From: Anaerorudis cellulosivorans
GTDB lineage: Bacteria > Bacteroidota > Bacteroidia > Bacteroidales > Dysgonomonadaceae
DNA: 64,000 bases
Direction: 5' to 3'
Assembly: GCF_025943985.1 (NCBI RefSeq)
Contig: NZ_JAPCWE010000003.1
Span: 62,001-126,000 of the forward strand
Part shown: piece by piece, positions 55,963-64,000 of the stretch
Layout of the letters: each line of letters opens with the position of its first letter
Numbering within the stretch: position 1 is the stretch's first letter
Translations under genes and position numbers: made by a program
Notes under the pieces: model-generated
Told to the model about the DNA's origin: nothing
Databases searched by the model: none
Seen by the model: only the letters and a program-made list of their open reading frames with translations

Positions 55963-58900
55963 TCAAAATGTTATATTTATTCCTCCGGATATAGATCTGA
56001 TCGGAGTATACAATTCTGCGTTCGAAGTAGTAAAACTTTGACGAGGATCCAATCCTTTGCGCGCAGATAAAAGTGCTACATTGTCAGCAACACAATAAAT
56101 TCGAAGCTTATTAATATTGAAATGGTTCAATAGCTTACTCGGAAAAGTATACCCCAAAGTAATATTTTGCAAACTTAAAAAATCCGAACTAATAATAAAT
56201 CTATCCGACATATAATTCGTATATTGATCATTGGAATTTACCCGAGGAACATCAGTATCCGGATTTTCAGGAGTCCATGCTTTCAAAATGTCTTTATGCC
56301 AATTTCTCCCTGCATCTGAACTATAACCCGAGTGCATTATGTTAGCATAGGTGTCGTCATAAATTTTTCCACCTAATTGATAAGCAAAAGCAACCGAAAA
56401 ATCAAAACCAGAATAATTTAAAGAAGTTCCAAATCCTCCATAAACATCCGGAAGAATGTCTCCTAATTCATATTGTGTAGCCGTAGACCAATTAGTTACT
56501 TTTTCCTGACCCGTAACATTACCATTTTCATCTTTGATATCTTTATACCACAAAGAAGCTCCAGTTTCAGGATCTACTCCGGCAAATTCCCTAAGATAAA
56601 AATTGTACATAGAAGATCCCTCTTTGTATATATAATTGCCATCTATCCATTGCCCTTTTAAAGATTCATCTAAAGAAATGATTCTGTTTCTTAAAAAAGT
56701 TGCATTTACATAAACATTCCAAATCAATGAATGCGATTTAATCACATCCATATGTAAATCGGTCTCGAAGCCTGAATTCTTTACAGATCCAATATTCATG
56801 GGGGATTCGGTATATCCTGAAGAACCCGGCATAGGTTTATAATACAACATATCATCTGTACGACGTGAGAAAGCTTCTAGGGTACCGTTGAAACGTTGAT
56901 TGAACATTGAAAAATCTACCCCCATATTGAAATTATAAGAAGTTTCCCATGTAATATTATTATTCCCTTTGTAACTTCTTGCCGTAGCAAATTCTCCATT
57001 AGTCTCAGTTACGTCATATTGATCGATATAAGGATAATAATTTATATCCTCAGTATCCGGATAATAGAGTTTATCATTACCCTGTGCTCCATAACTCACT
57101 TTCAATTTTAACAGATCAATAAAATCAGCAGACATAAAATCTTCTCTATTTATATCCCATGCTGCCCCTAACGACCAAAAATTACCCCACCGATTTTCTG
57201 GAGCAAAACAAGAAGATGCATCTCTTCGATATGATGCAGAACCAAAATATTTTGAATCATAATCATATTTTGCTTGAAAAAGGACACCCATAGTAGCATA
57301 AGTATCTGTGTCAGATGAAGTACTAGGTTGAAGAATTGCATTACTGATTTCAGGAATGAAGGGCTGAAAAAGTTTTTGTTTGTAACCGGATAAATGACTG
57401 TCTTTTAATTCATAAGATTCATAGCCCAAAAGCAAATCGACATTATTCAAATCAAATCGATTTTGATAAGTCAACAAATATTGCTGATTTGTACTCGTAA
57501 AGCGAGATTGAGAGACACCCGCTGCTCCTCCCATAGCAGCAAATTGCCCATAAAACGGATTTAATGTATATTGATATTTTTGATTCGAATTGGTCAATCC
57601 GTAATTAATTGTAAATTTTAAACCTTCATACAAATCGGCTATGGCATACCATTTCCCAATAAAATAATCCGTTAAATAAAATTCTTTATTCAAAGCAATT
57701 GCTGAAGCCGGATTTGATTGGCTCATAAAAGGACGTTTACTAGGTATCACCTTCCCATCTCCGTAATCATACATAATAAAGCCATTATTATCACGCATGA
57801 TATTCCCACTTGCATCTCTAATATACAACGGATATATTGGAGCAATATTTGAACTCAAAAAAAACAAATTTCCGGAAGAATTAGTTGTTGTTTGTTCACT
57901 TGGGTATTTGCTTTTAGTTTGAACAAATGATAAATTAGAACCGATTTTCAACCAATTCTTAATTTGATAATCGATGTTTGCTCTTGTAGAAAATCTGGAG
58001 AAATTGGAATTTTCAATAATTCCGGTATCATCGAGCTTTCCTATGGAAGCATAATAAGATAATTTATCAAGTGCGCCACTAACGTTAACGTTATACTCCT
58101 GACGAAGATTATTGGCTTTAAACAATTCATCATACCAATCATCAGGTAAATAAGTAAACTTTCCATCAGAATATCCTAAACTAGCATTAGGATTTAATTT
58201 AAAGTTTGTTCCGACGAGTCGTTCATTTTTCGGAACTGTGTAAACCAAATAGCCTAATCCTCCCTGTGAAACATCCAAAAGATTTTTGTTGGCATATTCA
58301 TGAGCAGCTGTTACGCCTGACGAAATTTTGCTATTATACAATGCTCGGTAAAATGTTTCATAATACATTCCGGCATCAGTCATCACATCATACGAAGGCA
58401 CTGCACGAGAATTATTTCCCCATTTTGCATCCACTGTAACAAGAGCTTCCCTTGATTTCCCGCGTTTTGTTGTAATAATAATAACCCCATTTGCACCTCT
58501 TGCTCCGTATAAGGCATTAGAAGCCGCATCTTTTAAAATCGTTATCGACTCGATATCGGCATTATTAAGAGCAGAAATATCCGAATCATAAGGAATCCCA
58601 TCAACAATATAAAGTGGGGCATTACTGGCATTAATTGAACCGATTCCTCGAATTCGAATAGAGGCTCCTGTACCGGGTTGTCCATTTGAAGACAAACCTT
58701 GTATCCCGGCAACCTGTCCAACCAAAGCATTGGTAATATTGGAAGTTTGACGTTTAATAATATCATCTTCTTTAATTACAGATGCTGATCCTGTAAAGGA
58801 TTTTTTTGTTGTGGTTCCAAAAGCAGTGATGATTACTTCATCCAACTGAGATACACTGTCAAATAATTCAACAATCATTCCATTTTTTGCTGTAACTTCT

Positions 58901-59145
58901 ACAGTTTCTTTTCCTACATACGAAATAACAAGCGTATTTGCATCAGAAGGCAAATTCAATGTAAAATTACCATCAATATCGGTAACAGTACCAATTGAGG
59001 TCCCTTTTACAATTATTGTCGCACCTATTACAGGTAGTCCATCTTCAGCGGATATAACTTTCCCGCTTATAGAACTTACCTGGGCAGAAACCCACCCTAT
59101 TCCCAATATGAACAGGGTTAAAAACATCATCAGTTTTCTTTTCAT
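55963..59145 (-). CDS. SusC/RagA-type TonB-dependent outer-membrane transporter
   Basis: 1060 residues with a signal peptide ending ...WVSAQ. Carboxypeptidase-regulatory-like domain (GKVISAEDGLPVIGATIIVKG), plug domain (LYIVDGIP, DIESITILKDAASNALYGARGANGVIIITTKRG) and barrel with the frequent WYDELFKANNLRQEYNVNVSG stretch; ends in GGINITF. No glycosidase or peptidase is adjacent, so it could be a RagAB-like peptide importer or a glycan importer. It has a promoter-like element in common with the other susC. Confidence 0.95.
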   Translation of the reverse strand: MKRKLMMFLTLFILGIGWVSAQVSSISGKVISAEDGLPVIGATIIVKGTSIGTVTDIDGNFTLNLPSDANTLVISYVGKETVEVTAKNGMIVELFDSVSQLDEVIITAFGTTTKKSFTGSASVIKEDDIIKRQTSNITNALVGQVAGIQGLSSNGQPGTGASIRIRGIGSINASNAPLYIVDGIPYDSDISALNNADIESITILKDAASNALYGARGANGVIIITTKRGKSREALVTVDAKWGNNSRAVPSYDVMTDAGMYYETFYRALYNSKISSGVTAAHEYANKNLLDVSQGGLGYLVYTVPKNERLVGTNFKLNPNASLGYSDGKFTYLPDDWYDELFKANNLRQEYNVNVSGALDKLSYYASIGKLDDTGIIENSNFSRFSTRANIDYQIKNWLKIGSNLSFVQTKSKYPSEQTTTNSSGNLFFLSSNIAPIYPLYIRDASGNIMRDNNGFIMYDYGDGKVIPSKRPFMSQSNPASAIALNKEFYLTDYFIGKWYAIADLYEGLKFTINYGLTNSNQKYQYTLNPFYGQFAAMGGAAGVSQSRFTSTNQQYLLTYQNRFDLNNVDLLLGYESYELKDSHLSGYKQKLFQPFIPEISNAILQPSTSSDTDTYATMGVLFQAKYDYDSKYFGSASYRRDASSCFAPENRWGNFWSLGAAWDINREDFMSADFIDLLKLKVSYGAQGNDKLYYPDTEDINYYPYIDQYDVTETNGEFATARSYKGNNNITWETSYNFNMGVDFSMFNQRFNGTLEAFSRRTDDMLYYKPMPGSSGYTESPMNIGSVKNSGFETDLHMDVIKSHSLIWNVYVNATFLRNRIISLDESLKGQWIDGNYIYKEGSSMYNFYLREFAGVDPETGASLWYKDIKDENGNVTGQEKVTNWSTATQYELGDILPDVYGGFGTSLNYSGFDFSVAFAYQLGGKIYDDTYANIMHSGYSSDAGRNWHKDILKAWTPENPDTDVPRVNSNDQYTNYMSDRFIISSDFLSLQNITLGYTFPSKLLNHFNINKLRIYCVADNVALLSARKGLDPRQSFTTSNAELYTPIRSISGGINITF

Positions 59146-59243
59146 AAAACGCTACTTTTAAATTATAAATATGATAAATATGACTTTTTCTTATTTTTAT
59201 TCATAATCCCGATTAACACAATTACACATTTAATTATAATAGG

Positions 59244-59266
59244 CAAATATATACGAATTTTTCAAA
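59244..59266 (-). promoter_or_regulatory. promoter-like element of the second susC operon
   Basis: On the minus strand it reads TTTGAAAAAT, three variable bases, then TATATATTTG, ending 99 bp before the susC start. It is the partner of 37637-37659. Confidence 0.55.
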
Positions 59267-59426
59267 TAAATACTATTTTGATAAGTTTTTTTCTAAATTT
59301 TCTATTATTCTATAAGTGTAAGGGACTATTTTTTTATAATTTCATTTATCGTATACCTATTCTCTTATTTTTTATTTTTATTCCTTGTCGAAAACAATCA
59401 AAGCCTTTTGATACCTAAAACAATGA

Positions 59427-59434
59427 CAAAGATA
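59427..59434 (-). promoter_or_regulatory. orphan -7 box upstream of the second susC
   Basis: TATCTTTG on the minus strand fits TAnnTTTG but is 282 bp from susC. It could start a long leader or a small RNA ending before or within the susC promoter region. Confidence 0.35.
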
Positions 59435-59614
59435 TAGCATTTATTTTTACATAATGAGAAAAAAAGCGGGATATAATAACAAAAGGCATAATAATACCGC
59501 TCGGCTATATAAAAACGACTAAAAACTAAGCAGATAACGAATGATATAGATATACCCTATATTATATTTAAAATTTATATTATTAGGAAAGATCAACAAA
59601 AAGACAAAATAAAC

Positions 59615-59648
59615 AAGAAAAGGGAACCTGCCCGCAAGCAAATTCCCT
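59615..59648 (-). terminator. terminator after the FKBP isomerase gene
   Basis: On the minus strand AGGGAA (59643-59648) and TTCCCT (59621-59626) enclose a 16-nt segment with a further TGC/GCA pair, followed by TTTCTTG. A moderate hairpin. Confidence 0.5.
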
Positions 59649-59681
59649 ATTTGTCGTCAAACTAAAAACGAACCGATTATC

Positions 59682-60704
59682 TTATTTATTCTCTATTCCA
59701 AGCAATTCTACTTCGAAAACAAGCGTAGAGAACGGTTTAATGGTTCCTCTGTCTTGCGAACCATAAGCAAGGTCATAAGGTACGTAAATTCTCCACTTCG
59801 ATCCTACAGGCATCATTTTTAATGCTTCGGTCCATCCGGGAATAACTTGGGTTACTCCAAAAATAGCGGGATCGTTGCGATTCAGACTGCTATCGAAAAC
59901 GGTTCCGTTAAGCAATGTTCCCTGATAAAGAACACGTACCCGATCGGTATCGGTGGGAATGGGACCCGATCCGCGTTTAATGATTTCGTATTGCAAACCG
60001 CTGGGAAGCGTTATCACGCCTTCTTTCTTGGCATTTTCGGCCAAAAATTTCTCTCCGGCTGCAATAGAATCCTTGTATTGTTCTTTCAATTGTTCTTCCT
60101 GTTTCGCCATTTGACGATTTTGGGCTTCTTGAATTTCTTTCTGAATATACATATTGGCATCCATCTTACCGAGTGCCAAATCTTCATTCTTGATCACTCC
60201 GGCCAAACCGGCCAACAAGGGATCCGTTTTGATTCGCTTGGTGGAATCATCACCAAATACAAACTTGTTGAACTCGGGCAACATTTGCTGCGAAATCTGA
60301 TGTCCGATGCTCAATCCCTGAATATATGCCGACTTTTCTTTTCCGGCAGTGAGAGCTTCTTTCAATCCTTTGATAAAATCGTTCAGTTTAGGAGCATTTA
60401 TCTTATTCAACGAATCGATTTTTGCTTTCATTTCTTTCTCAAGATTCTGTTTTTCAAGCGAATCTTTGGCAGCAGAAATCTTCATCTGGTATTCATACTC
60501 GATGTTGGATGTGTTTTCGATTACTCCACTTTGTTCCAAAAATTGCATAAGTCCTTGATCGGCTAAACTAACGCCATAAGCATACGAAAGCGTATCAACG
60601 GGGTCTTTCAGCGAAGCTTTCGGCGTAGAACTTCCATTACAGGAAGCAAACATCATACTGCATGCAGCGAAAGCAGCAAGCACATAAAAACTTTTTCTTT
60701 TCAT
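59682..60704 (-). CDS. FKBP-type peptidyl-prolyl isomerase lipoprotein with FkpA-like N-domain
   Basis: 340 residues, lipobox at FASC (Cys22). An N-terminal helical dimerisation domain (about 35-220, with long charged helices and SYAYGVSLADQ) is followed by an FKBP domain (about 230-338: GVITLPSGLQYEIIKRGSGP, VRVLYQGTLLNGTVFDSS, VIPGWTEALKMMPVGSKWRIYVP, LVFEVELL). A Mip/FkpA-like periplasmic folding factor. A -7 box lies about 70 bp upstream, back to back with that of the sirtuin gene. Confidence 0.93.
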   Translation of the reverse strand: MKRKSFYVLAAFAACSMMFASCNGSSTPKASLKDPVDTLSYAYGVSLADQGLMQFLEQSGVIENTSNIEYEYQMKISAAKDSLEKQNLEKEMKAKIDSLNKINAPKLNDFIKGLKEALTAGKEKSAYIQGLSIGHQISQQMLPEFNKFVFGDDSTKRIKTDPLLAGLAGVIKNEDLALGKMDANMYIQKEIQEAQNRQMAKQEEQLKEQYKDSIAAGEKFLAENAKKEGVITLPSGLQYEIIKRGSGPIPTDTDRVRVLYQGTLLNGTVFDSSLNRNDPAIFGVTQVIPGWTEALKMMPVGSKWRIYVPYDLAYGSQDRGTIKPFSTLVFEVELLGIENK

Positions 60705-60772
60705 TGTTCTCTTTTTTGGTGTTAATGAATTTATTTACACGATGTATTATGAAGATTCAAAATCTTTGATGA

Positions 60773-60780
60773 CAAAAATA
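60773..60780 (-). promoter_or_regulatory. -7 box of the FKBP isomerase gene
   Basis: TATTTTTG on the minus strand fits TAnnTTTG; it implies a leader of about 60 nt. Confidence 0.5.
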
Positions 60781-60822
60781 CGATTTTAATATAAATAATT
60801 CGCTTTTTCACGAATAAAAAAC

Positions 60823-60830
60823 TACATTTG
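60823..60830 (+). promoter_or_regulatory. -7 box of the sirtuin gene
   Basis: TACATTTG fits TAnnTTTG, 36 bp before the ATG at 60867. Confidence 0.55.
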
Positions 60831-60866
60831 CTGTATTCTAAAGTATTTTTAACAGATTAAGTGATA

Positions 60867-61565
60867 ATGAAAAAGAAACTAGTAGTCCTGACAGGTGCGG
60901 GGATGAGTGCAGAAAGCGGCATTTCCACTTTCCGCGATTCGGGTGGTTTATGGGAACAATATCCGGTTGAAGAAGTAGCCACTCCAGAAGCGTTTGCTCG
61001 AAATCCTGAACTAATGCTCAATTTCTACAATGCCCGGAGAAGGGAATTGCTGAAAGCCAAACCCAACGAGGGACACAAAGGCTTGGCAGATCTCGAAAAA
61101 TATTTCGATGTGAGCATTATTACGCAAAACATCGACAACCTGCATGAACGGGCAGGAAGCAGCCATGTAATCCATTTGCATGGCGAACTGATGAATGCCA
61201 GATCCACAGGCGATCCGTCGTTGGTTTACCGGCTTTCGGAAGATAATCCCGATATAAAAGTGGGTGATGTATGCGAAAAAGGCTATCAACTGCGTCCGGA
61301 TGTGGTGTGGTTTGGAGAGCCTGTACCCATGATTGAAGAAGCGATAAGAATAACGCGGCAGGCTGATATTTTTGTAATTATCGGCACATCGATGGTAGTA
61401 TATCCTGCCGCAGGTTTGTTGAATTATGTACCCAACGCAGTGCCGATCTACCTTATCGATCCCAAAGACGTGGCAATGCACCGACGCGATATCCATCACA
61501 TTCGTAAAGGGGCATCGGAGGGAGTAAAAGAATTGAAAAAACTGTTGTTGAAAGACGAACCGTAA
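60867..61565 (+). CDS. cobB: class III sirtuin, NAD-dependent protein deacylase
   Basis: 232 residues from the ATG at 60867; a GTG two codons earlier is possible. NAD site GAGMSAESGISTFR (10-23), TQNIDNLHERAGS, catalytic His105 in IHLHGEL, and the class III acyl-pocket pair Tyr54/Arg57 (FYNARR), which points to desuccinylase/demalonylase ability. The zinc-binding Cys quartet of E. coli CobB is not present; only one Cys remains in that region. It removes acyl groups from protein lysines. Confidence 0.92.
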   Translation: MKKKLVVLTGAGMSAESGISTFRDSGGLWEQYPVEEVATPEAFARNPELMLNFYNARRRELLKAKPNEGHKGLADLEKYFDVSIITQNIDNLHERAGSSHVIHLHGELMNARSTGDPSLVYRLSEDNPDIKVGDVCEKGYQLRPDVVWFGEPVPMIEEAIRITRQADIFVIIGTSMVVYPAAGLLNYVPNAVPIYLIDPKDVAMHRRDIHHIRKGASEGVKELKKLLLKDEP

Positions 61566-61594
61566 AAAAAGCTGCCTCTGCTGGGCAGCTTTTT
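61566..61594 (+). terminator. terminator after the sirtuin gene
   Basis: AAAAAGCTGCC (61566-61576) pairs with GGCAGCTTTTT (61584-61594) over 11 bp with a 7-nt loop. It lies between convergent cobB and rprY and may act both ways. Confidence 0.85.
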
Positions 61595-61616
61595 CATGTT
61601 CCGAAAAAAATCACCG

Positions 61617-62345
61617 TTATTGCTGTTGCAACTGTGCTTCACTGCTTTCTTCTTCGGTAGGAACAATAAGCTTGTATCCTTTACCGTGAATATTGATTAT
61701 CTCGATATTCGGATCTGCTTTCAACAATTTACGCAACTTGGTAATATACACATCCATACTTCGGGCATTGAAGTAGGTATCTTCTTCCCAAATCTGCTTC
61801 AGCGCGTGATTGCGTTCCAATATATCGTTGGCGTGAGCGCAAAGCAGGGCAAGCAATTCCGATTCCTTGGTTGTCAACTTGGTCTGCTGATCACCAATGG
61901 TAAGCAGTTGCTTCTGCGTATCGAAAACCATGTTGCCGAATTTATACACTTGCTGTTCTTTGGCCTTTTTGCCTCGCACACGACGAATGATGGCTTCGAT
62001 ACGAAGTACCAGTTCTTCCATACTGAACGGTTTGGTAATGTAATCATCTGCTCCAACTTTGAATCCCTCTACCACATCCTCTTTCATATTCTTCGCCGTT
62101 AAAAAGATAACGGGAATTTCACTATTGATAGATCGGATTTCCTTAACGAGGGTTATTCCGTCTTTCTTGGGCATCATGATATCCACAATACACAAATCGT
62201 ATTTCGTTTTCACAAATCCTTTAAAACCGGCTTCCCCATCCGGGAAAAGATCAGTTTCATATCCTTTTGCCTGGAGATATTCTCTAAGCAACATGCCAAG
62301 ATTCTCATCATCTTCGCATAAAAAAATTTTTAATTTCTCTTCCAT
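61617..62345 (-). CDS. rprY: OmpR-family response regulator RprY
   Basis: 242 residues. Receiver domain (about 5-120) with the acidic pocket Glu11-Asp12-Asp13, phosphorylated Asp55 in CIVDIMMPKKDG, Thr in FLTAKN and Lys in DDYITKPF. Winged-helix domain (about 135-228) ends in NIEIINIHGKGYKL. Gln-rich tail. It starts 1 bp after rprX ends. In Bacteroides RprY is a global regulator linked to stress and metabolism. Confidence 0.93.
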   Translation of the reverse strand: MEEKLKIFLCEDDENLGMLLREYLQAKGYETDLFPDGEAGFKGFVKTKYDLCIVDIMMPKKDGITLVKEIRSINSEIPVIFLTAKNMKEDVVEGFKVGADDYITKPFSMEELVLRIEAIIRRVRGKKAKEQQVYKFGNMVFDTQKQLLTIGDQQTKLTTKESELLALLCAHANDILERNHALKQIWEEDTYFNARSMDVYITKLRKLLKADPNIEIINIHGKGYKLIVPTEEESSEAQLQQQ

Positions 62346-62346
62346 A

Positions 62347-63906
62347 TCATTTTCTTGTTATTACGGGTAAACTAATTATAAATTTAGTGCCTTTGCCGAC
62401 TTCGCTTTCGGCACGTATTGTTCCTTTATGATCGGTAACGATTTTATACACATACGCCAAGCCAAGGCCAAAACCTTTTACATCGTGAAGATTGCCTGTG
62501 GGTATACGATAAAACCTGTCGAATATCTTTTTCAGGTATTCTTTTTTTATACCAATCCCATTATCCTCGATGGAAATTAAGAGTTTGTTCCCTTCATTCC
62601 ACGTTCGTATCATCAATTTGAGAGGGACATCTTCACGCCGATATTTCAACGCATTGTCGAGCAGATTGAAAAGCACATTGGTAAGATGCATTTCATCGGC
62701 CATCACAAGCGAATCTTCGGCTTGCAGATCAATATCGAGACTCCCTCCAAATTTCTCCACTTTCAGCACATGGGTATTCGCCACATTCACAACCAAATCG
62801 TTGACATCCACTTCTTTCATCTTCAGCGTGGTATGTTGTTTGTCGAAAAGCGACATTTGAAGCACCTTTTCCACCAGAAAGCTCAAGCGCTTGGTTTCAT
62901 CGTTTATCACACCGGTTACATGTTTAAAAACCTCAGGCGATTTGGTGATGGATGGGTCTTTCAACATTTGAGCAGCCAACGAAATGGTTGATACAGGGGT
63001 TTTCAACTCATGTGTCATGTTGTTGATAAAATCATTCTTCATTTCAGACAAACGCTTTTGTCTGAACAAGGTCACGATGGTGTATATAAAGGTAATCAGC
63101 AGAAGAAACGTAAATAGCAGAGACGGAATAAAAAACTTCATTTCTGCCGATATATAATCCTGCTTCGAAGGAAAATACACCCTCAACGTATTCAATTTTG
63201 CCGGTGGATCGTTTGGAAAAAGAGTTTGTGTATAGATAGCCTTTTCATCTTTAGGATTGAAACCCGGCGAAACATACACTACCCTGTTGTTATAATCGAT
63301 TACCTGGAAACTGTAAGGTACATTCATACCGTTTGACAACAATTCTGAACGAATATACGCATCCAATTGTCTGAAATCGATACGTTTTTCAATAGGCTCT
63401 TCGCTTGCTCGGTACATAATTTTAAGAATCACTTCATCCAGGAGCGCCTGTTCGTGTAAATAACGTTTCGATAACGATTGCTGCATATCGTATGAGGTCT
63501 TCGGAATAGAACCGGCACCATGATGGGGAGAAATAAAGACTCCCGTCGATTGATCCATCGGAGTGTTGCTGCCCGATATACCTTGCTTCAGATCCGAACC
63601 GCTTTCAGAAGGTGTGGCAATCGTTGATTCCGACGTCTTGCCCATTGTGCTCGAACCACCGTATTGAGGTTGTCTATATTGATAATATCGGTTTTCCGAC
63701 TCAATCATATCTTCCTGCAAATAACGGTAGGTCTGATCGATTTCGAGCTGTTTAACTACATTATTCAAACTCTTTCTCACTGCTTCGTCAAACTGTGCAT
63801 TTCGTGCACTGATCGTTATTTTCATATAATGAACCTGTAAGAAAAGCAGTGCAAAAAAAGCAACAAACATCACCACGGCAAGTAACCACATGGTTGATTT
63901 TTTCAT
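62347..63906 (-). CDS. rprX: sensor histidine kinase RprX
   Basis: 519 residues. Two membrane helices (about 7-27 and 252-276) flank a periplasmic sensor region (about 28-250) with a Ser/Gly/Pro-rich stretch near 80-130. The DHp helix carries the phospho-accepting His299 in NMTHELKTPVSTI. The ATPase domain shows N box NLLDNALKYR, G1 ISIEDNGIGI and G2 GFGLGLAYVYKI. It phosphorylates RprY from the adjoining gene. Confidence 0.93.
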   Translation of the reverse strand: MKKSTMWLLAVVMFVAFFALLFLQVHYMKITISARNAQFDEAVRKSLNNVVKQLEIDQTYRYLQEDMIESENRYYQYRQPQYGGSSTMGKTSESTIATPSESGSDLKQGISGSNTPMDQSTGVFISPHHGAGSIPKTSYDMQQSLSKRYLHEQALLDEVILKIMYRASEEPIEKRIDFRQLDAYIRSELLSNGMNVPYSFQVIDYNNRVVYVSPGFNPKDEKAIYTQTLFPNDPPAKLNTLRVYFPSKQDYISAEMKFFIPSLLFTFLLLITFIYTIVTLFRQKRLSEMKNDFINNMTHELKTPVSTISLAAQMLKDPSITKSPEVFKHVTGVINDETKRLSFLVEKVLQMSLFDKQHTTLKMKEVDVNDLVVNVANTHVLKVEKFGGSLDIDLQAEDSLVMADEMHLTNVLFNLLDNALKYRREDVPLKLMIRTWNEGNKLLISIEDNGIGIKKEYLKKIFDRFYRIPTGNLHDVKGFGLGLAYVYKIVTDHKGTIRAESEVGKGTKFIISLPVITRK

Positions 63907-64000
63907 ACATTCCTATTTTAAAGATCGTCTTTTTCTTTTCTATTTAACAAATAAACGACTTTTTTGTTTAACATTTCATCTTAAAATTAAAAAATTAACG

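Larger units (their letters stand above)
59146..59681. other. 536-bp A/T-rich intergenic region before the second susC
   Basis: No gene is supported. It holds the susC promoter-like element (59244-59266), a second -7 box on the minus strand (TATCTTTG, 59427-59434), plain A/T-rich DNA between, and the terminator of the FKBP gene (59615-59648). Confidence 0.6.

Overview
The window comes from a Bacteroidota genome, almost certainly order Bacteroidales; a Dysgonomonadaceae/Porphyromonadaceae-like anaerobe is my guess. The evidence is two SusC/SusD loci, an S46 dipeptidyl-peptidase, the RprX/RprY two-component pair, a Rho factor with a long disordered insertion, SIS-only arabinose-5-phosphate isomerase, many lipoproteins, and repeated Bacteroidota -7 boxes (TAnnTTTG) in front of operons. 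Most of the sequence is chromosomal housekeeping DNA with two nutrient-uptake loci set into it.

Layout. 0-5 kb: a LolC/E-type permease, then the reverse-strand operon etfB-etfA-acyl-CoA dehydrogenase. 5-13.6 kb: a DUF6340-like lipoprotein and rho (long leader) on the plus strand; then, in reverse, truA, a DUF5715-like lipoprotein, a DEDDh exonuclease and dnaN as one group, and xerD, a small membrane protein and an FtsB-like divisome protein as another. 13.7-25 kb: C69 dipeptidase, phosphohexomutase and mgsA; reverse-strand flippase and Dpp7; glyS with an FKBP lipoprotein; reverse-strand PBP4-type dacB. 25-28.8 kb: a tightly overlapping thiamin operon (thi4-thiE-thiC-thiD) under a TPP riboswitch, using a Thi4-type thiazole synthase.

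28.8-37.7 kb: a polysaccharide-utilisation-like locus (susC, susD, a lipoprotein, an unrecognised secreted lipoprotein, and a GH9 glucanase split by one in-frame amber codon). 37.5-39.6 kb looks like a rearranged junction: an 11-bp-period degenerate repeat, a lone SDR oxidoreductase behind a 50-bp-spaced direct repeat, and an outer-membrane porin lacking its N-terminal half. 39.6-53 kb returns to core genes: M16 protease, 2-hydroxyacid dehydrogenase, two tandem tRNA-Asn, a pRiA4b ORF-3-like protein with miaA, rpoN, a PAP2-like protein, gcvH, purE, kdsD; and in reverse yidC/pyrG, an fRMsr-type GAF protein, and an OmpA lipoprotein with a small acidic protein.

53-59.3 kb: a second susC-susD-lipoprotein trio with no degradative enzyme. 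59.7-64 kb: an FKBP isomerase lipoprotein, a class III sirtuin and RprXY.

No mobile element with a recognisable transposase, no CRISPR array and no rRNA were seen. The most unexplained items are the 11-bp-period repeat, a 23-bp element shared by both susC upstream regions, the unrecognised lipoprotein at 30.7-31.6 kb, and the amber-interrupted GH9 gene.
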